64,000 nucleotides of DNA from Acidobacteriota bacterium (GCA_040752915.1 JBFMHB010000001.1:1-64000), one strand, 5' to 3'; counted from the first letter of the stretch, positions 10,041-19,035 are shown. The notes: a model not told the origin generated them from the sequence alone. Program-made: numbers and translations.

Positions 10041-10140
10041 CGGGACCGGGTGACTGAGGGACCGGGGGACCAGGGGACTGGGAGATCCGTCCGTCATCTA
10101 CCGTCTCATGCTTAACGTCTCTCGTCTCCCGTCCATCGTC
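10041..10140. repeat. Low-complexity intergenic tract (purine-rich then pyrimidine-rich)
   Basis: Between the ribH promoter region and the PfkB stop lies a block of repeated GGGAC/GGGGACC/GGGGACT words followed by a pyrimidine-rich block of TCTCGTCTCCCG type. No coding potential or stable hairpin was seen. The words AGGGGACT and GGGAG recur beside corA (about 22600), suggesting a dispersed low-complexity intergenic family. Confidence 0.45.
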
Positions 10141-10151
10141 CAGGGCTGTTC

Positions 10152-11063
10152 TTACAGGTCCTCGAAGCGCGTGAGCCTCCGGAAGGCCTGGTACCGCTCG
10201 GCGATCTCGGGCCAGGAGAGGGCCGCGAGTCGGGTCATGGAGAAGTCCTCCACGTTGAAGGACGCCATCACGCTCCCCAGGATGATGGCCTGGCGGATGG
10301 CGTCGGCATCGGCGGTCCCGTTCGAGGCCAGGCGTCCCATGAAGCCGCCCGCGAAGGAGTCGCCGGCCCCCGTGGGGTCGAAGACGTTTTCCAGCGGGTA
10401 GCCGGGCGCGGCGAAGAGGGCCTCCGCCGAAACCGCCAGGACGCCGTATTCCCCCCTCTTCACGATGAGGCTTCTGGGTCCCCAGGTCAGGATCTTTCGG
10501 GCGGCCTTGAGGAGGTTCGCCTCTCCGGACAACTGCCTGGATTCGGCCTCGTTGATGACCAGGATGTCAATCCTGGGAAGCAGGGCCTGGAGATCCTCCC
10601 GGGCGTTCTCGATCCAGTAGTTCATGGTGTCCGCGGCCACGAGGCGGGGCGCTTCCACCTGATCGAGGACCTTCGCCTGGGCCTTCGGGTCCATATTGGC
10701 CAGGAATACGTACGGGACCTCGCGCCAGGCGTCGGGAACGACGGGATCGAAGGCGGTCAGGACATTCAAGTCCGTGCGAAGGGTGCGGGCCTCATTCAGG
10801 TCAAAGCCGTATTCACCCTTCCAGTGGAAGCACTTTTGTCCGGGCAACGTGGTCAGCCCGGCCAGGTCCACGCCCCTTTCCTCCAGAAGGCGGCGGTCCG
10901 CCTCCTCGAAGTCCTCGCCCACCACGGCCAGGATGCCGGCATCCGTGAAATAGGAGGCCGACGTGGCGCAGTAGGCCGCCGATCCGCCGAGGATGCGTTC
11001 GCGCGCGCCGAAGGGGGTCTTCACGCTGTCGTAGGCCACCGTACCCACGATGAGGAGATTCAT
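10152..11063 (-). CDS. PfkB-family carbohydrate/nucleoside kinase
   Basis: 303 residues from the ATG at 11063, which overlaps the stop of the phosphorylase gene by 4 bp. Frame openness continues upstream, but that part is antisense-like sequence with no homology. Family marks are an N-terminal GG motif (ILGGSAAYCATSA), a mid-protein NEAE segment and the C-terminal anion-hole/catalytic motif DPTGAGDSFAGGFMG, where the Asp of AGD is the base. It phosphorylates a sugar or nucleoside with ATP; substrate not assignable. Coupling to the methylthioadenosine phosphorylase suggests a role in purine or methylthioribose salvage, which is inferred from context only. Confidence 0.85.
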   Translation of the reverse strand: MNLLIVGTVAYDSVKTPFGARERILGGSAAYCATSASYFTDAGILAVVGEDFEEADRRLLEERGVDLAGLTTLPGQKCFHWKGEYGFDLNEARTLRTDLNVLTAFDPVVPDAWREVPYVFLANMDPKAQAKVLDQVEAPRLVAADTMNYWIENAREDLQALLPRIDILVINEAESRQLSGEANLLKAARKILTWGPRSLIVKRGEYGVLAVSAEALFAAPGYPLENVFDPTGAGDSFAGGFMGRLASNGTADADAIRQAIILGSVMASFNVEDFSMTRLAALSWPEIAERYQAFRRLTRFEDL

Positions 11064-11944
11064 GGCTTCTCTCCCTCCCCGAGAAGGCGCTGGAGAAGGG
11101 GGCGGAGCCGCTGGGCCGTGGCTTCGGGCCAGGCCTCCCGGCGGGTCACCACCGCGTTGGTGAGGGCGGTCCGGCAGAAGCACGCCTCCGAGGGGGGAGG
11201 GGAGGCGACGGCGGCGGCGAGGACGGCCCGGGCCCGCTCGCTGTTCTGACCCAGAATTCGCAGGACGTCTTCGATCTTTACGGAGGCGTGATCGGGGTGC
11301 CAGCAATCGAAGTCCGTGACCAGAGCGAGGGAGGCGTAACACATTTCGGCCTCCCGGCAGAGCTTGGCCTCCTGGGCGTTGGTCATGCCGATGACGTCCA
11401 TGCCCCAGGCCCGGTACAGGAGGCTCTCGGCCCGGGTGGAAAAGAGGGGGCCCTCCATGCAGAGGTACGTTCCGCCGTCGTGAGCCTGGACTCCCAGGCT
11501 CCGGCATGAATCGAGGAGCCGGGCCCTCAGGGAGGGACAGAAGGGCTCGGCGAGGCTCGCGTGGGCCACGATGCCCTCGCCGAAGAAGGTGTCCGCCCGG
11601 TGGCGCGTGCGGTCCACGAGCTGGTCGGGCACCACCGCATGACCGGGCACGTACTTTTCCTTCAGGCTGCCTACGGCCGAGGCGGAGAGGACGGCCGATG
11701 CCCCCAGGATCTTGAAGCCGTAAACGTTGGCCCGGAAGTTGATCTCCGAGGGGAGGATCCGGTGGCCCTCCCCGTGGCGGGCGAGAAAGGCCACCCGCCG
11801 GCCGGAGAGGCGTCCCATCACGTAGGCGTCCGAGGGCTCGCCGAAAGGTGTCCTCAGACGGACCCTCGCCGACTCCTCGAAGCCGGGCATTTCGTAGAGC
11901 CCCGTCCCTCCAATGATCCCGTACTCCACCGGTTCCATGTCCAT
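11060..11944 (-). CDS. mtnP: S-methyl-5'-thioadenosine phosphorylase (MTAP)
   Basis: 294 residues. It phosphorolyses methylthioadenosine, a by-product of polyamine and acyl-homoserine-lactone synthesis, to adenine and methylthioribose-1-phosphate. Visible motifs: GIIGGTGLY (phosphate binding), ARHGEGHRILPSEINFRAN, YLCMEGPLFSTRAES, and GMTNAQEAKLCREAEMCYA plus LVTDFDCWH, the MTAP purine-site pattern. The related purine nucleoside phosphorylase remains possible, but the DFDCWH and MTN motifs favour MTAP. The ATG at 11944 has GGAGAGGG upstream, and an extended -10-like TGCTACAGT lies further upstream. Transcribed divergently from aconitase. Confidence 0.9.
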   Translation of the reverse strand: MDMEPVEYGIIGGTGLYEMPGFEESARVRLRTPFGEPSDAYVMGRLSGRRVAFLARHGEGHRILPSEINFRANVYGFKILGASAVLSASAVGSLKEKYVPGHAVVPDQLVDRTRHRADTFFGEGIVAHASLAEPFCPSLRARLLDSCRSLGVQAHDGGTYLCMEGPLFSTRAESLLYRAWGMDVIGMTNAQEAKLCREAEMCYASLALVTDFDCWHPDHASVKIEDVLRILGQNSERARAVLAAAVASPPPSEACFCRTALTNAVVTRREAWPEATAQRLRPLLQRLLGEGEKP

Positions 11945-12117
11945 GGGTCCCTCTCCGAAGGCACATACTGTAGCACGGGCCGCCCGGATCGACGTTCCTC
12001 GACGAAACGGGCGATTCCTGCCCTGGAAAGGCCACCGGAGGGGATCTCATCGCTGGAACGGGCCCGGGGGACCGATTCCCGGAGGCCGAGGCGAAAGGGC
12101 CTCCCCGGGCCCTCTCC

Positions 12118-12146
12118 TTGACACCCCCGCGCCCCCTCCCTAGAAT
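12118..12146 (+). promoter_or_regulatory. Sigma70 promoter of aconitase gene
   Basis: A consensus TTGACA (12118-12123) is followed by a 17-nt spacer and TAGAAT (12141-12146). Transcription would start near 12153, about 40 nt before the ATG at 12194. No other element in the 249-bp divergent gap stands out. Confidence 0.75.
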
Positions 12147-12193
12147 GGCCCCTCTTTTTCCGGGGGGAAACGCACACAAACGTGGAGGCGCGC

Positions 12194-14122
12194 ATGGCCG
12201 AGAACCTGGTCCAGAAAATCCTCAAGGCCCATCTGGTGGAAGGTGACCTCTATTCGGGCGACGAGATCGCCATCCGGGTGGATCAGACGCTCACCCAGGA
12301 CGCTACGGGCACCATGGCCTACCTGCAGTTCGAGACCATGGGCATACCCCGCGTGAAGACCGAGCTCTCGGTCTCCTACGTGGACCACAACACGCTTCAG
12401 GTGGGCTTTGAGAATGCGGACGACCACCGCTACCTCCAAACCGTGGCCGCCCGGTACGGCATCCATTACAGCAAGGCCGGGAACGGCATCTGCCACCAGG
12501 TTCACGTGGAGCGCTTCGGGGTTCCGGGCAAGACCCTCCTCGGCTCCGACAGCCACACCCCCACGGGAGGCGGCATCGGAATGATCGCCATCGGCGTGGG
12601 CGGGCTGGACGTGGCCGTGGCCATGGGCGGAGGCGCCTTCTACATGCCGCGGCCCAAGGTGGTGAAGGTGAACCTCACGGGCCGCTTTCAACCCTTCGTC
12701 TCCGCCAAGGACGTGATCCTGAAGCTCCTTTCGATCATGACCACCAAAGGCAACGTGGGGAAGATCGTGGAGTACGCCGGTCCTGCCCTGAAGCACCTCA
12801 CCGTGCCCGAGCGCGCCACCATCACGAACATGGGAGCCGAGCTGGGCGTCACCACGTCGGTCTTTCCAAGCGACGACCAGACCCTCGCCTTCCTTAAGGC
12901 CCAGAAGCGGGAAGGGGTTTGGACCCGGTTGGAGGCCGATCCCGACGCCGTCTACGATCAAGTCATCGAGATCGACCTCTCCTCCCTGGAACCCCTGGTG
13001 GCCCAGCCCCACAGCCCCGACAACGTGGCCACCGTGGCGTCCCTCAAGGGGCAGAAGGTGCACCAGGTCTGCGTCGGATCCTGCACCAACTCCTCCCTGA
13101 GGGACCTCGCGGTGCTCGCGCACATGCTCAAGGGGAGGAAGGTCCACCCCGACGTGGAGCTGGTCGTGGCCCCCGGCTCCCGCCAGGTGGAGATGGAGGC
13201 CGCCAACCGCGGGTTCCTCACGGCTTTCCTCCAAGCCGGCGCCCGCGTGGCCGAGAGCGCCTGCGGCTTCTGTATCGGCTCGGGCCACGCCCCCGGCTCG
13301 GGCGAGGTTTCGGTCCGATCCAACAACCGCAACTTCAAGGGCCGCTCGGGAACGGCGGACGCCATGATTTTCCTCGCCAGCCCCGAGACCTGCGCCGCCT
13401 GCGCCCTGACGGGAGAGTTCACCGACCCGCGCGCCCTCGGCATCTCCCCGGTGGAGGTGGATATGCCGGCCGAGTTCGTGATCGACGACTCCATGGTCCT
13501 CGTTCCTCCCGCCGACGGCTCCCGGGTCGAAGTCGTGCGCGGCCCCAACATCGGCGCGCCGCCCAAGACCGAGGCCCTGCCCGACCGGCTGGAGAAAAGC
13601 GTCCTGCTCAAGGTGGGCGACAAGATCACCACCGACCACATCATGCCCGCCGGCCAGTACCTCAAATACCGCTCCAACATCCCCAAGTACGCCGAGGTGG
13701 TCTTCATCGGCGTGGATCCGGCCTTCGCGGCTCGGGCCAAGGAGAAGGGCGGCGGCTTCGTCGTGGGCGGCGACTCCTACGGCCAGGGCTCTTCCCGGGA
13801 ACACGCCGCCATCTGCCCCTCCTTCCTTGGGGTCAAGGCCGTCTTCGCCAAGGCCATCGAGCGAATCCATCGAGCCAACCTCGTGAACTTCGGGATCCTT
13901 CCCCTCCTGTTCCTCGACCCCGCCGACTACGACCGTATCGAGCAGGGCGACGGCTTCGTGATCGAGGGCATCCACGCCGCCCTCGACGGCGACCGGATCT
14001 TCACGGTGAAGGACACCACCAGGGGATTCTCCTTTCGAGCCAAGGCCGACGTCACGCCGCGGCAGGCCGCCATCCTCAAAGACGGCGGACTCCTCAACCA
14101 CATCGCGAAGGGCGGCCGGTAG
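12194..14122 (+). CDS. Aconitate hydratase, short (about 640-residue) form
   Basis: 642 residues; isomerises citrate and isocitrate in the TCA cycle using a [4Fe-4S] cluster. Cluster cysteines lie in CVGSCTNSS and in SACGFCIGSG. Substrate-site segments include LLGSDSHTPTGGGIGM and GGDSYGQGSSREHAA in the C-terminal swivel domain. The length is shorter than the roughly 890-residue AcnA and fits the compact bacterial and mitochondrial-like group. The ATG at 12194 is chosen because GGAGG lies 5 nt upstream; an in-frame GTG at 12182 would include that site. The gene follows a consensus promoter and ends in a terminator hairpin. Confidence 0.93.
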   Translation: MAENLVQKILKAHLVEGDLYSGDEIAIRVDQTLTQDATGTMAYLQFETMGIPRVKTELSVSYVDHNTLQVGFENADDHRYLQTVAARYGIHYSKAGNGICHQVHVERFGVPGKTLLGSDSHTPTGGGIGMIAIGVGGLDVAVAMGGGAFYMPRPKVVKVNLTGRFQPFVSAKDVILKLLSIMTTKGNVGKIVEYAGPALKHLTVPERATITNMGAELGVTTSVFPSDDQTLAFLKAQKREGVWTRLEADPDAVYDQVIEIDLSSLEPLVAQPHSPDNVATVASLKGQKVHQVCVGSCTNSSLRDLAVLAHMLKGRKVHPDVELVVAPGSRQVEMEAANRGFLTAFLQAGARVAESACGFCIGSGHAPGSGEVSVRSNNRNFKGRSGTADAMIFLASPETCAACALTGEFTDPRALGISPVEVDMPAEFVIDDSMVLVPPADGSRVEVVRGPNIGAPPKTEALPDRLEKSVLLKVGDKITTDHIMPAGQYLKYRSNIPKYAEVVFIGVDPAFAARAKEKGGGFVVGGDSYGQGSSREHAAICPSFLGVKAVFAKAIERIHRANLVNFGILPLLFLDPADYDRIEQGDGFVIEGIHAALDGDRIFTVKDTTRGFSFRAKADVTPRQAAILKDGGLLNHIAKGGR

Positions 14123-14147
14123 TTCCCCGCTCCAAAACGGCTGACAG

Positions 14148-14175
14148 GAAGGCCGCCCTCGGGCGGCCTTCTTTC
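14148..14175 (+). terminator. Rho-independent terminator after aconitase
   Basis: A GC-rich stem AAGGCCGCC paired with GGCGGCCTT around a short loop is followed by CTTTCC and a T-containing tail, 26 bp after the aconitase stop. Confidence 0.8.
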
Positions 14176-14286
14176 CATTTCCCGGTCAACGGATGGGAAA
14201 GTCGAACCGGTTTTCCGCTAATTGGGCGCGCCTTCGCCGTCCCGAAGGGCTCGTGTTACAGTAGGAATGCCGCATGGGAGGGCGCG

Positions 14287-14940
14287 ATGAAACTCCTGAT
14301 CGTGGATGATATGCGGGCGTTCCTGGACTTGGAAAAGACCTTCCTTCGTCGGGCGGATTGTCAGATCCTCACGGCCACGACGGGGCTCGAGGCCATCAAG
14401 GTGGCCCAGCAGGCCCATCCGCATCTGATTCTTCTGGACGTGGAGATGCCCGAAATGACGGGCCTCGAGGCGGCCCGCTATCTGAGCGCCACGCCTGGCC
14501 TCAAGGAGATACCGGTGGTGATCCTCTCGGGAAACGATTACCGGCAGGCGGCCCTGGAGGCGGGGGCACAGGAATTCGTGAAGAAGCCGGTGGACGAGGG
14601 GACCTTCCTGCAGATCGTGACGCGCTACGTGCCCCTCCGTGTGCGCAAGGATGCCCGGAGGCCGCTCGAAAGCCCGGGAACGCTGGTGGTGGGCCGGAGG
14701 GAGATCAAGGCCATGGTGATGGATGTCTCGGCCTCCGGGGCGTTCATCGTGAGCGACGCCCGCCTCGAAATCGGGGACCGCCTGGGCCTTCGCTTCCACA
14801 TCCCGCGAAACGGTGAAAGGCGGGAAATCCGCGTGGAGGCCATGGTGGTGCGCACGGCGCCGCCTCGGGGTTTCGGCCTCGGCTTCGCGGACATCTCCGA
14901 AGGCGCCGTTCTTCTCCTCCGTGAATACGTGGGCGGGTAA
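14287..14940 (+). CDS. Response regulator with C-terminal PilZ domain
   Basis: 217 residues. The receiver domain (about 1-115) has VDD at the N-terminus, the phosphoacceptor in LLDVEMPEMTG, Ser in LSGND and Lys in VKKPVD. A PilZ domain follows (about 120-217) with an RxxxR-type motif (RKDAR) and DVSASG matching (D/N)xSxxG, so c-di-GMP binding is plausible. It is likely a phosphorylation-gated c-di-GMP effector. No histidine kinase is adjacent. A TGTTACAGT extended -10-like element lies 25 bp upstream of the ATG. Confidence 0.85.
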   Translation: MKLLIVDDMRAFLDLEKTFLRRADCQILTATTGLEAIKVAQQAHPHLILLDVEMPEMTGLEAARYLSATPGLKEIPVVILSGNDYRQAALEAGAQEFVKKPVDEGTFLQIVTRYVPLRVRKDARRPLESPGTLVVGRREIKAMVMDVSASGAFIVSDARLEIGDRLGLRFHIPRNGERREIRVEAMVVRTAPPRGFGLGFADISEGAVLLLREYVGG

Positions 14941-15054
14941 GAGGCGGAGGCGGGGAGACAGGAAAGTAGGCATACAGAAACACCCGCAAGCCTGGACACC
15001 AATAACCAATTAACACGTGACAGAGATCGGCTGGAAAAGGGCGCGGGGGAAGCC

Positions 15055-15963
15055 TCAGCGCCCCGGTGGGGCGGCCCGCCGTTCGGCGGCGCGCGCCGCG
15101 TTTTCGGCCATCTGCCCCAGGAGCATGGCGGCGACGATGAGAGCCCCGCCGGCGAGGCCGCGCGCGCCCAGGTGCTCCCCGCCGAGGAGCACCGCGAACA
15201 GGCCCGCAAAGACAGGCTCCATCGTAAAGATGACGGCCGTCTGGATGGCGGATGTGTGGCGTTGGAAGGTCGTCTGGACGGTGTAGGCCAGGGCGGTGGC
15301 GAGGAGGGCCGTGAGGAGAATGCCCCTCAGGGCGGGGGAGGGGATGGGCCAGAGTGGGCCCGACCCGAGCGCCGAGAGAGCCCACCCGAGCACCGCCACC
15401 GTGGCCACCTGGACAAGGGTGAGGACGCCGGTGTCGTGGCGGCGGGCCATGTGGGACGTGATAAGAAGATGCACCGCGTACACGGCGGCGCAGCAGACGC
15501 TGAGCAGGTCGCCGAAATTGAAAGGCTCTCCACCTTTGGGCCAGGAGAGGAGCCCCAATCCCGCGGTGGCCAGCGCCACGGCGGCCCACGCGCCTGCGGG
15601 CGGCGACTTCCGCGTCAGAACGACCTGGAACACGGGGGTGAGGACGACGAAGAGGCCCGTGATGAACCCGCTATGGGCGGCGCTTGTGTACAGGAGGCCC
15701 AGGGTCTGAAAGGCGTAGCCCGAGAAGAGCGCGACGCCCATGAGGGCGCCCCCCCGGACGGCTTCGGGGGTCAGGGCGCGCAGGCGGCGCAGGAGGAAGG
15801 GAGAGAGGATCGCCGCCGCCAGAGTGAATCGGATGGCGAGGAAGGGGAAGACCGGGTAGACGGCCACCGATTCCTTGACCAGGAGGAAGCTCCAGCCCCA
15901 GATGGCGGTCACCGCCACGAGAGCCAGCACCGGCAAGCTCCGTCCTCCCATTGACCCGCTCAC
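15055..15963 (-). CDS. EamA/DMT-family transporter
   Basis: 302 residues with about ten hydrophobic segments in two EamA halves (first about 8-140, second about 150-290). Typical marks are AIWGWSFLLVKE at the first helix, LTPVFQVVL at the end of helix 4-5 and IFTMEPVFAGLFAVLLGGE in the second half. It is an inner-membrane exporter or importer of small metabolites; substrate unknown. The listed start is a GTG; an ATG four codons later is equally likely. The C-terminal tail is Ala/Arg-rich. It is convergent with the receiver-PilZ gene. Confidence 0.85.
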   Translation of the reverse strand: MSGSMGGRSLPVLALVAVTAIWGWSFLLVKESVAVYPVFPFLAIRFTLAAAILSPFLLRRLRALTPEAVRGGALMGVALFSGYAFQTLGLLYTSAAHSGFITGLFVVLTPVFQVVLTRKSPPAGAWAAVALATAGLGLLSWPKGGEPFNFGDLLSVCCAAVYAVHLLITSHMARRHDTGVLTLVQVATVAVLGWALSALGSGPLWPIPSPALRGILLTALLATALAYTVQTTFQRHTSAIQTAVIFTMEPVFAGLFAVLLGGEHLGARGLAGGALIVAAMLLGQMAENAARAAERRAAPPGR

Positions 15964-16055
15964 GGCGCCCCGCCCGGTCGCACCGCGGCCTTTTTCCAGA
16001 GCGGGACAGGGTACCTTTTCCTTCTCCCAGGCACCTGCCTGCCTCCATGATGGAA

Positions 16056-16085
16056 GGGGGCCGTCTCCGCTCGGAGACGGCCCCC
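16056..16085 (-). terminator. Terminator-like hairpin after ornithine aminotransferase
   Basis: A perfect 14-bp stem GGGGGCCGTCTCCG and its complement with a 2-nt loop lies 20 bp beyond the rocD stop. There is no strong U-tract on the minus strand, so termination efficiency is uncertain. Confidence 0.6.
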
Positions 16086-16105
16086 CGATTCGCGGTTCGT
16101 CCGTA

Positions 16106-17308
16106 TCAGGCGAGGACCCGGCCGATGGTCTCCACGGCCCAGTCGATCTCCTCCTTCGTGATCACGAGGGCGGGCGCGAAGCGGATGACCTGCTCGTGGG
16201 TGTCCTTGGCGAGAATTCCCTGCTCCATCATCTTCATGCAGTAGGGACGGGCGGGGCCGGCGGAGTCGCGGATGACCACGCCGATCAGGAGGCCCTTCCC
16301 TCGGACCTTCTCGATGCGGGGACTGTTCAGGGCCCGGAGGCGGTCCATGAAATAGGGGCCCAGTTCGGCCGCGCGCTTGTCCAGGGCCTCGTCCCGGAGG
16401 ACTTCCAGGGCCGCCTTCGAAATGGCCGCGGCCAGGGGGTTGCCTCCGAAGGTGGACCCGTGGTCTCCCGGAGTGAACACGCCCATGACGGGTTCGTCGG
16501 CTACGATGGCGGAGACCGGGAAGAGCCCTCCCCCGAGGGCCTTGCCCAGGATCATGATGTCGGGCTTCACGGCCTCCCAGTCGCAGGCGAACCAGCGGCC
16601 CGTCCTGCAGAAGCCCGTCTGGACCTCATCCGCCAGCATGAGAACGTTGTTCTTCGAGCAGATCTCGCGGACGACCTTGAGGTAGCCCTCCGGCGGAACC
16701 ACAACCCCGGCCTCCCCCTGGATGGGCTCCACGAGAAAACCGACGGTGTTGGGCGTGATGGCGGCTTCGAGGGCCCGGGCGTCCCCGTAGGGAATCATGG
16801 GGAAACCGGGGGTGTGGGGGCCGAAGCCGTCCCGGGTCTGCTTGTCGGAGGAGAAGCCCACGATGGTGGTGGTGCGGCCGTGGAAATTCTGTTCGCAGAC
16901 CACGATCTCCTGCTTACCCTCGGGGACGCCCTTCACGTACTGGCCCCACTTGCGCGCCGCCTTGATGGCCGTTTCTACGGCCTCCGCGCCCGTGTTCATG
17001 GGGAGGGCCTTCTGGTAACCCGTGATTTCGCAAAGAAGCTTGAGCCAGGGGCCCATCTGGTCGTTGTGAAAGGCCCTGGAGGTGAGCGTGACGCGGTCCG
17101 CCTGCGCCTTGAGGGCCTCCACGATTCTGGGATGGCGGTGCCCCTGGTTCACGGCCGAATAGGCGGAGAGGCAGTCGAGGTACTTCCTGCCCTCCACATC
17201 CCAGACCCAGCAGCGCTCGGCGCGCTGGATGACAACGGGAAGCGGGTGGTAGTTGTGCGCGCCGTAGCGCTCGTCCACTTCGATGAACTCGTGGGTGGTG
17301 CACGTCAT
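16106..17308 (-). CDS. rocD: Ornithine--oxo-acid transaminase
   Basis: 400 residues; PLP enzyme converting ornithine and 2-oxoglutarate to glutamate-5-semialdehyde and glutamate in arginine/proline metabolism. Class III aminotransferase motifs are present: VWDVEGRKYLDCLSAYSAVNQGH, PMNTGAEAVETAIKAARKWG, FHGRTTTIVGFS, EPIQGEAGVVVP, LADEVQTGFCRTG and the PLP lysine in ILGKALGGGLFPVSA. The YSAVNQGHRHP segment is typical of RocD rather than acetylornithine transaminase. It stands alone between a terminator hairpin and a divergent-side gap; arginase is not nearby. Confidence 0.93.
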   Translation of the reverse strand: MTCTTHEFIEVDERYGAHNYHPLPVVIQRAERCWVWDVEGRKYLDCLSAYSAVNQGHRHPRIVEALKAQADRVTLTSRAFHNDQMGPWLKLLCEITGYQKALPMNTGAEAVETAIKAARKWGQYVKGVPEGKQEIVVCEQNFHGRTTTIVGFSSDKQTRDGFGPHTPGFPMIPYGDARALEAAITPNTVGFLVEPIQGEAGVVVPPEGYLKVVREICSKNNVLMLADEVQTGFCRTGRWFACDWEAVKPDIMILGKALGGGLFPVSAIVADEPVMGVFTPGDHGSTFGGNPLAAAISKAALEVLRDEALDKRAAELGPYFMDRLRALNSPRIEKVRGKGLLIGVVIRDSAGPARPYCMKMMEQGILAKDTHEQVIRFAPALVITKEEIDWAVETIGRVLA

Positions 17309-17443
17309 GGGGGACCTCCGGAAGCGCGAGGAAACCGGCGAGGCCCCGAGACGGCCGCCCCGGGAACTTCCCGCCGGCGATCAGGGGGTCATGCTAGCAG
17401 AAACGACAAGGGAATTCCAGCGGTTACGGGCCGGGGGAGCGCC

Positions 17444-18427
17444 TCAAACGTGGTTTCTCAGCATGAGTTCCTTGGGCGATGGCTCCAGGTAAGTCTGGCC
17501 GCGCAAATAGGCCACGTCGTGGAGGCGGACGTAATGGCGGAAGAGGGTGAGGGGCACGACGAGGGGCACGAGGCCGGCGGCGTAATCCTCGATGACGCCG
17601 TGGAGTTCGCGGCGCTCGGCGGGGGAGAGCGTTTCCCGGAAGTACCCGGCCATGTGCTGGAGCACGTTGACGTTTTTCTTGGTCGTCGCCAGGCGAGCCA
17701 GGGAGGCCATGAAGGTGCGCGCGTAGTCCCGGGATACCTCCTCGCGGGGCCTCCCCTTGGCGCCGGCCACCAGGCGTCCCAGCTGGGAGTAGCCCTTGGG
17801 GTCGTGGGCGAGGAGCAGTAGCTTTTCGGCTGTGTGAAAGGCCACCAGCTTTCCCACGGTCCAGCGTCCCGAAAAGAGGGCCTTCAGGCGGCGGTAGGCA
17901 AAGACGCGGACGAAGAAGTTGTCGCGCAGTCGCGGGTCGTTGAGGCGCCCCTCTTCTTCCACGGGAAGAAGGGGATAGGCCCGAAGAAGCTCCTCGGCGA
18001 AGAGGCCCCTCCCTTTTCGCTCCGCCATGCCGGTGGCGCCGTAGACTCGCACGCGCTCCATCCCGCAGGAGGGCGAATCCTTCTTGAGGATGTAGCCCGA
18101 GAGGTCTTCCCCCGCCAGAGCGGCCACCCGCCGGCGCGCATAGGAGGTCATGGCCTCCGTGTGGTCCGTGCCGCTCTTGGGGGCCACCAGCCGTACGGCC
18201 TCCCCGTGCCGTTCCAGGCGGATGCTCTCCCGCGGCGTTCCCATTCCCACTTCCACCTCGGGACAAACGGGAACGTAGGTGACGAAGGGGCCTACCGTGG
18301 CGGTGAGGAAAGGGTCGTGCTTGTGGCCGCCGTCGAAGCGGACGTTTCGGCCCAGAAGGCACGTGGAGATTCCCACGCGGATTTCTTCCTTCGGCGGCAC
18401 CGGCTGGAGTCGGGATTCGGCGTCCAC
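17444..18427 (-). CDS. DUF523-DUF1722 fusion, RudS-like tRNA 4-thiouridine desulfidase candidate
   Basis: 327 residues from a GTG at 18427 preceded by GGAGG at 5 nt; the frame stays open upstream without homology. The DUF523 half (about 15-145) keeps three cysteines, Cys23 (STCLLG), Cys55 (PVCPEV) and Cys121 (DSPSCG), which in the TudS/RudS family bind a catalytic [4Fe-4S] cluster. The C-terminal DUF1722 half (about 190-315) has FHTAEKLLLLAHDPKGY and VNVLQHMAGYF. Family members of this fusion desulfurise 4-thiouridine in tRNA; stand-alone DUF523 proteins desulfurise thiouracil. Function here is by homology. No photolyase, a frequent DUF1722 neighbour, is seen. Confidence 0.8.
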   Translation of the reverse strand: MDAESRLQPVPPKEEIRVGISTCLLGRNVRFDGGHKHDPFLTATVGPFVTYVPVCPEVEVGMGTPRESIRLERHGEAVRLVAPKSGTDHTEAMTSYARRRVAALAGEDLSGYILKKDSPSCGMERVRVYGATGMAERKGRGLFAEELLRAYPLLPVEEEGRLNDPRLRDNFFVRVFAYRRLKALFSGRWTVGKLVAFHTAEKLLLLAHDPKGYSQLGRLVAGAKGRPREEVSRDYARTFMASLARLATTKKNVNVLQHMAGYFRETLSPAERRELHGVIEDYAAGLVPLVVPLTLFRHYVRLHDVAYLRGQTYLEPSPKELMLRNHV

Positions 18428-18671
18428 CTTCACCTCCGACGAGGCTTGGTAAGCGAGCGGGAGGGGGAACGAGCGCCGGGCGGCGCCGCACCCCCTCCCA
18501 TAACCCCACCCGCGGGTCACTCTACCGCGGTTCGGGGTCCATGAAAAGCCCCGCATTGGAAGGCGTATGGTTCCGTGGAAGAATAGGGGCGCGTCCCGGA
18601 TGAGGGACGGGTGCCGGAGGGGCGCCCGCCGGTCCGAGGGGACCGGAGCGTCAGGAGCCAGGGAGGTCGGC

Positions 18672-18977
18672 ATGGCAGGGGAGACTCCGGAGGAACGCAT
18701 CCTCGTGACTCTCACCGTGGGGCCCTTGGAAAAGGCGGCCCTCGCGGAGGCGGCCAAGAATCTGGGGATGGAGGAGGCGTTTCGGCGCGCCGTGGCCCCC
18801 AAGGGTAAGCGCTTTGCGGTGGCCCTCGAGGAGGAGGAGTGGGAGGAGATCGCCGGGTTGCTCTCGGTGACCTCGAACCGTGCGCGAGACCCGGAGAAGC
18901 AGAAGCTCTTGGACGCCCTCATCGAACGGATCGAGGACGCGCTTCTCGTGGACCCGGAGGACGACGAGGAAAGCTGA
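18672..18977 (+). CDS. Small acidic hypothetical protein
   Basis: 101 residues, not recognised. The ATG at 18672 has GGGAGG 5 nt upstream. The sequence is mostly helical and very acidic at the end (DALLVDPEDDEES), with a conserved-looking EERILVTLTVGPLEKAALAEAAKNLG segment. No membrane segment or cysteine. It is followed 58 bp later by hemF on the same strand, so a shared transcript is likely. It may be a small cytosolic regulator or binding protein, but nothing specific can be claimed. Confidence 0.6.
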   Translation: MAGETPEERILVTLTVGPLEKAALAEAAKNLGMEEAFRRAVAPKGKRFAVALEEEEWEEIAGLLSVTSNRARDPEKQKLLDALIERIEDALLVDPEDDEES

Positions 18978-19035
18978 ACCCTGGGTAAGGGAAGAGTCTC
19001 CCCGCCGGAGGGGTTCCTATCGCGGAGGGTCGAAG

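Noticed and set aside
10152-12179. A long open frame of 675 residues fusing the kinase to upstream sequence
   Set aside because: Only the last 303 codons resemble a protein; the upstream part is antisense to the phosphorylase and to aconitase leader DNA.
12140-14101. Long open frame antisense to aconitase
   Set aside because: Shadow of the high-GC sense frame; no family resemblance and low complexity.
15875-17821. Long plus-strand frame over ornithine aminotransferase
   Set aside because: Antisense shadow with no domain similarity; the minus-strand gene is certain.
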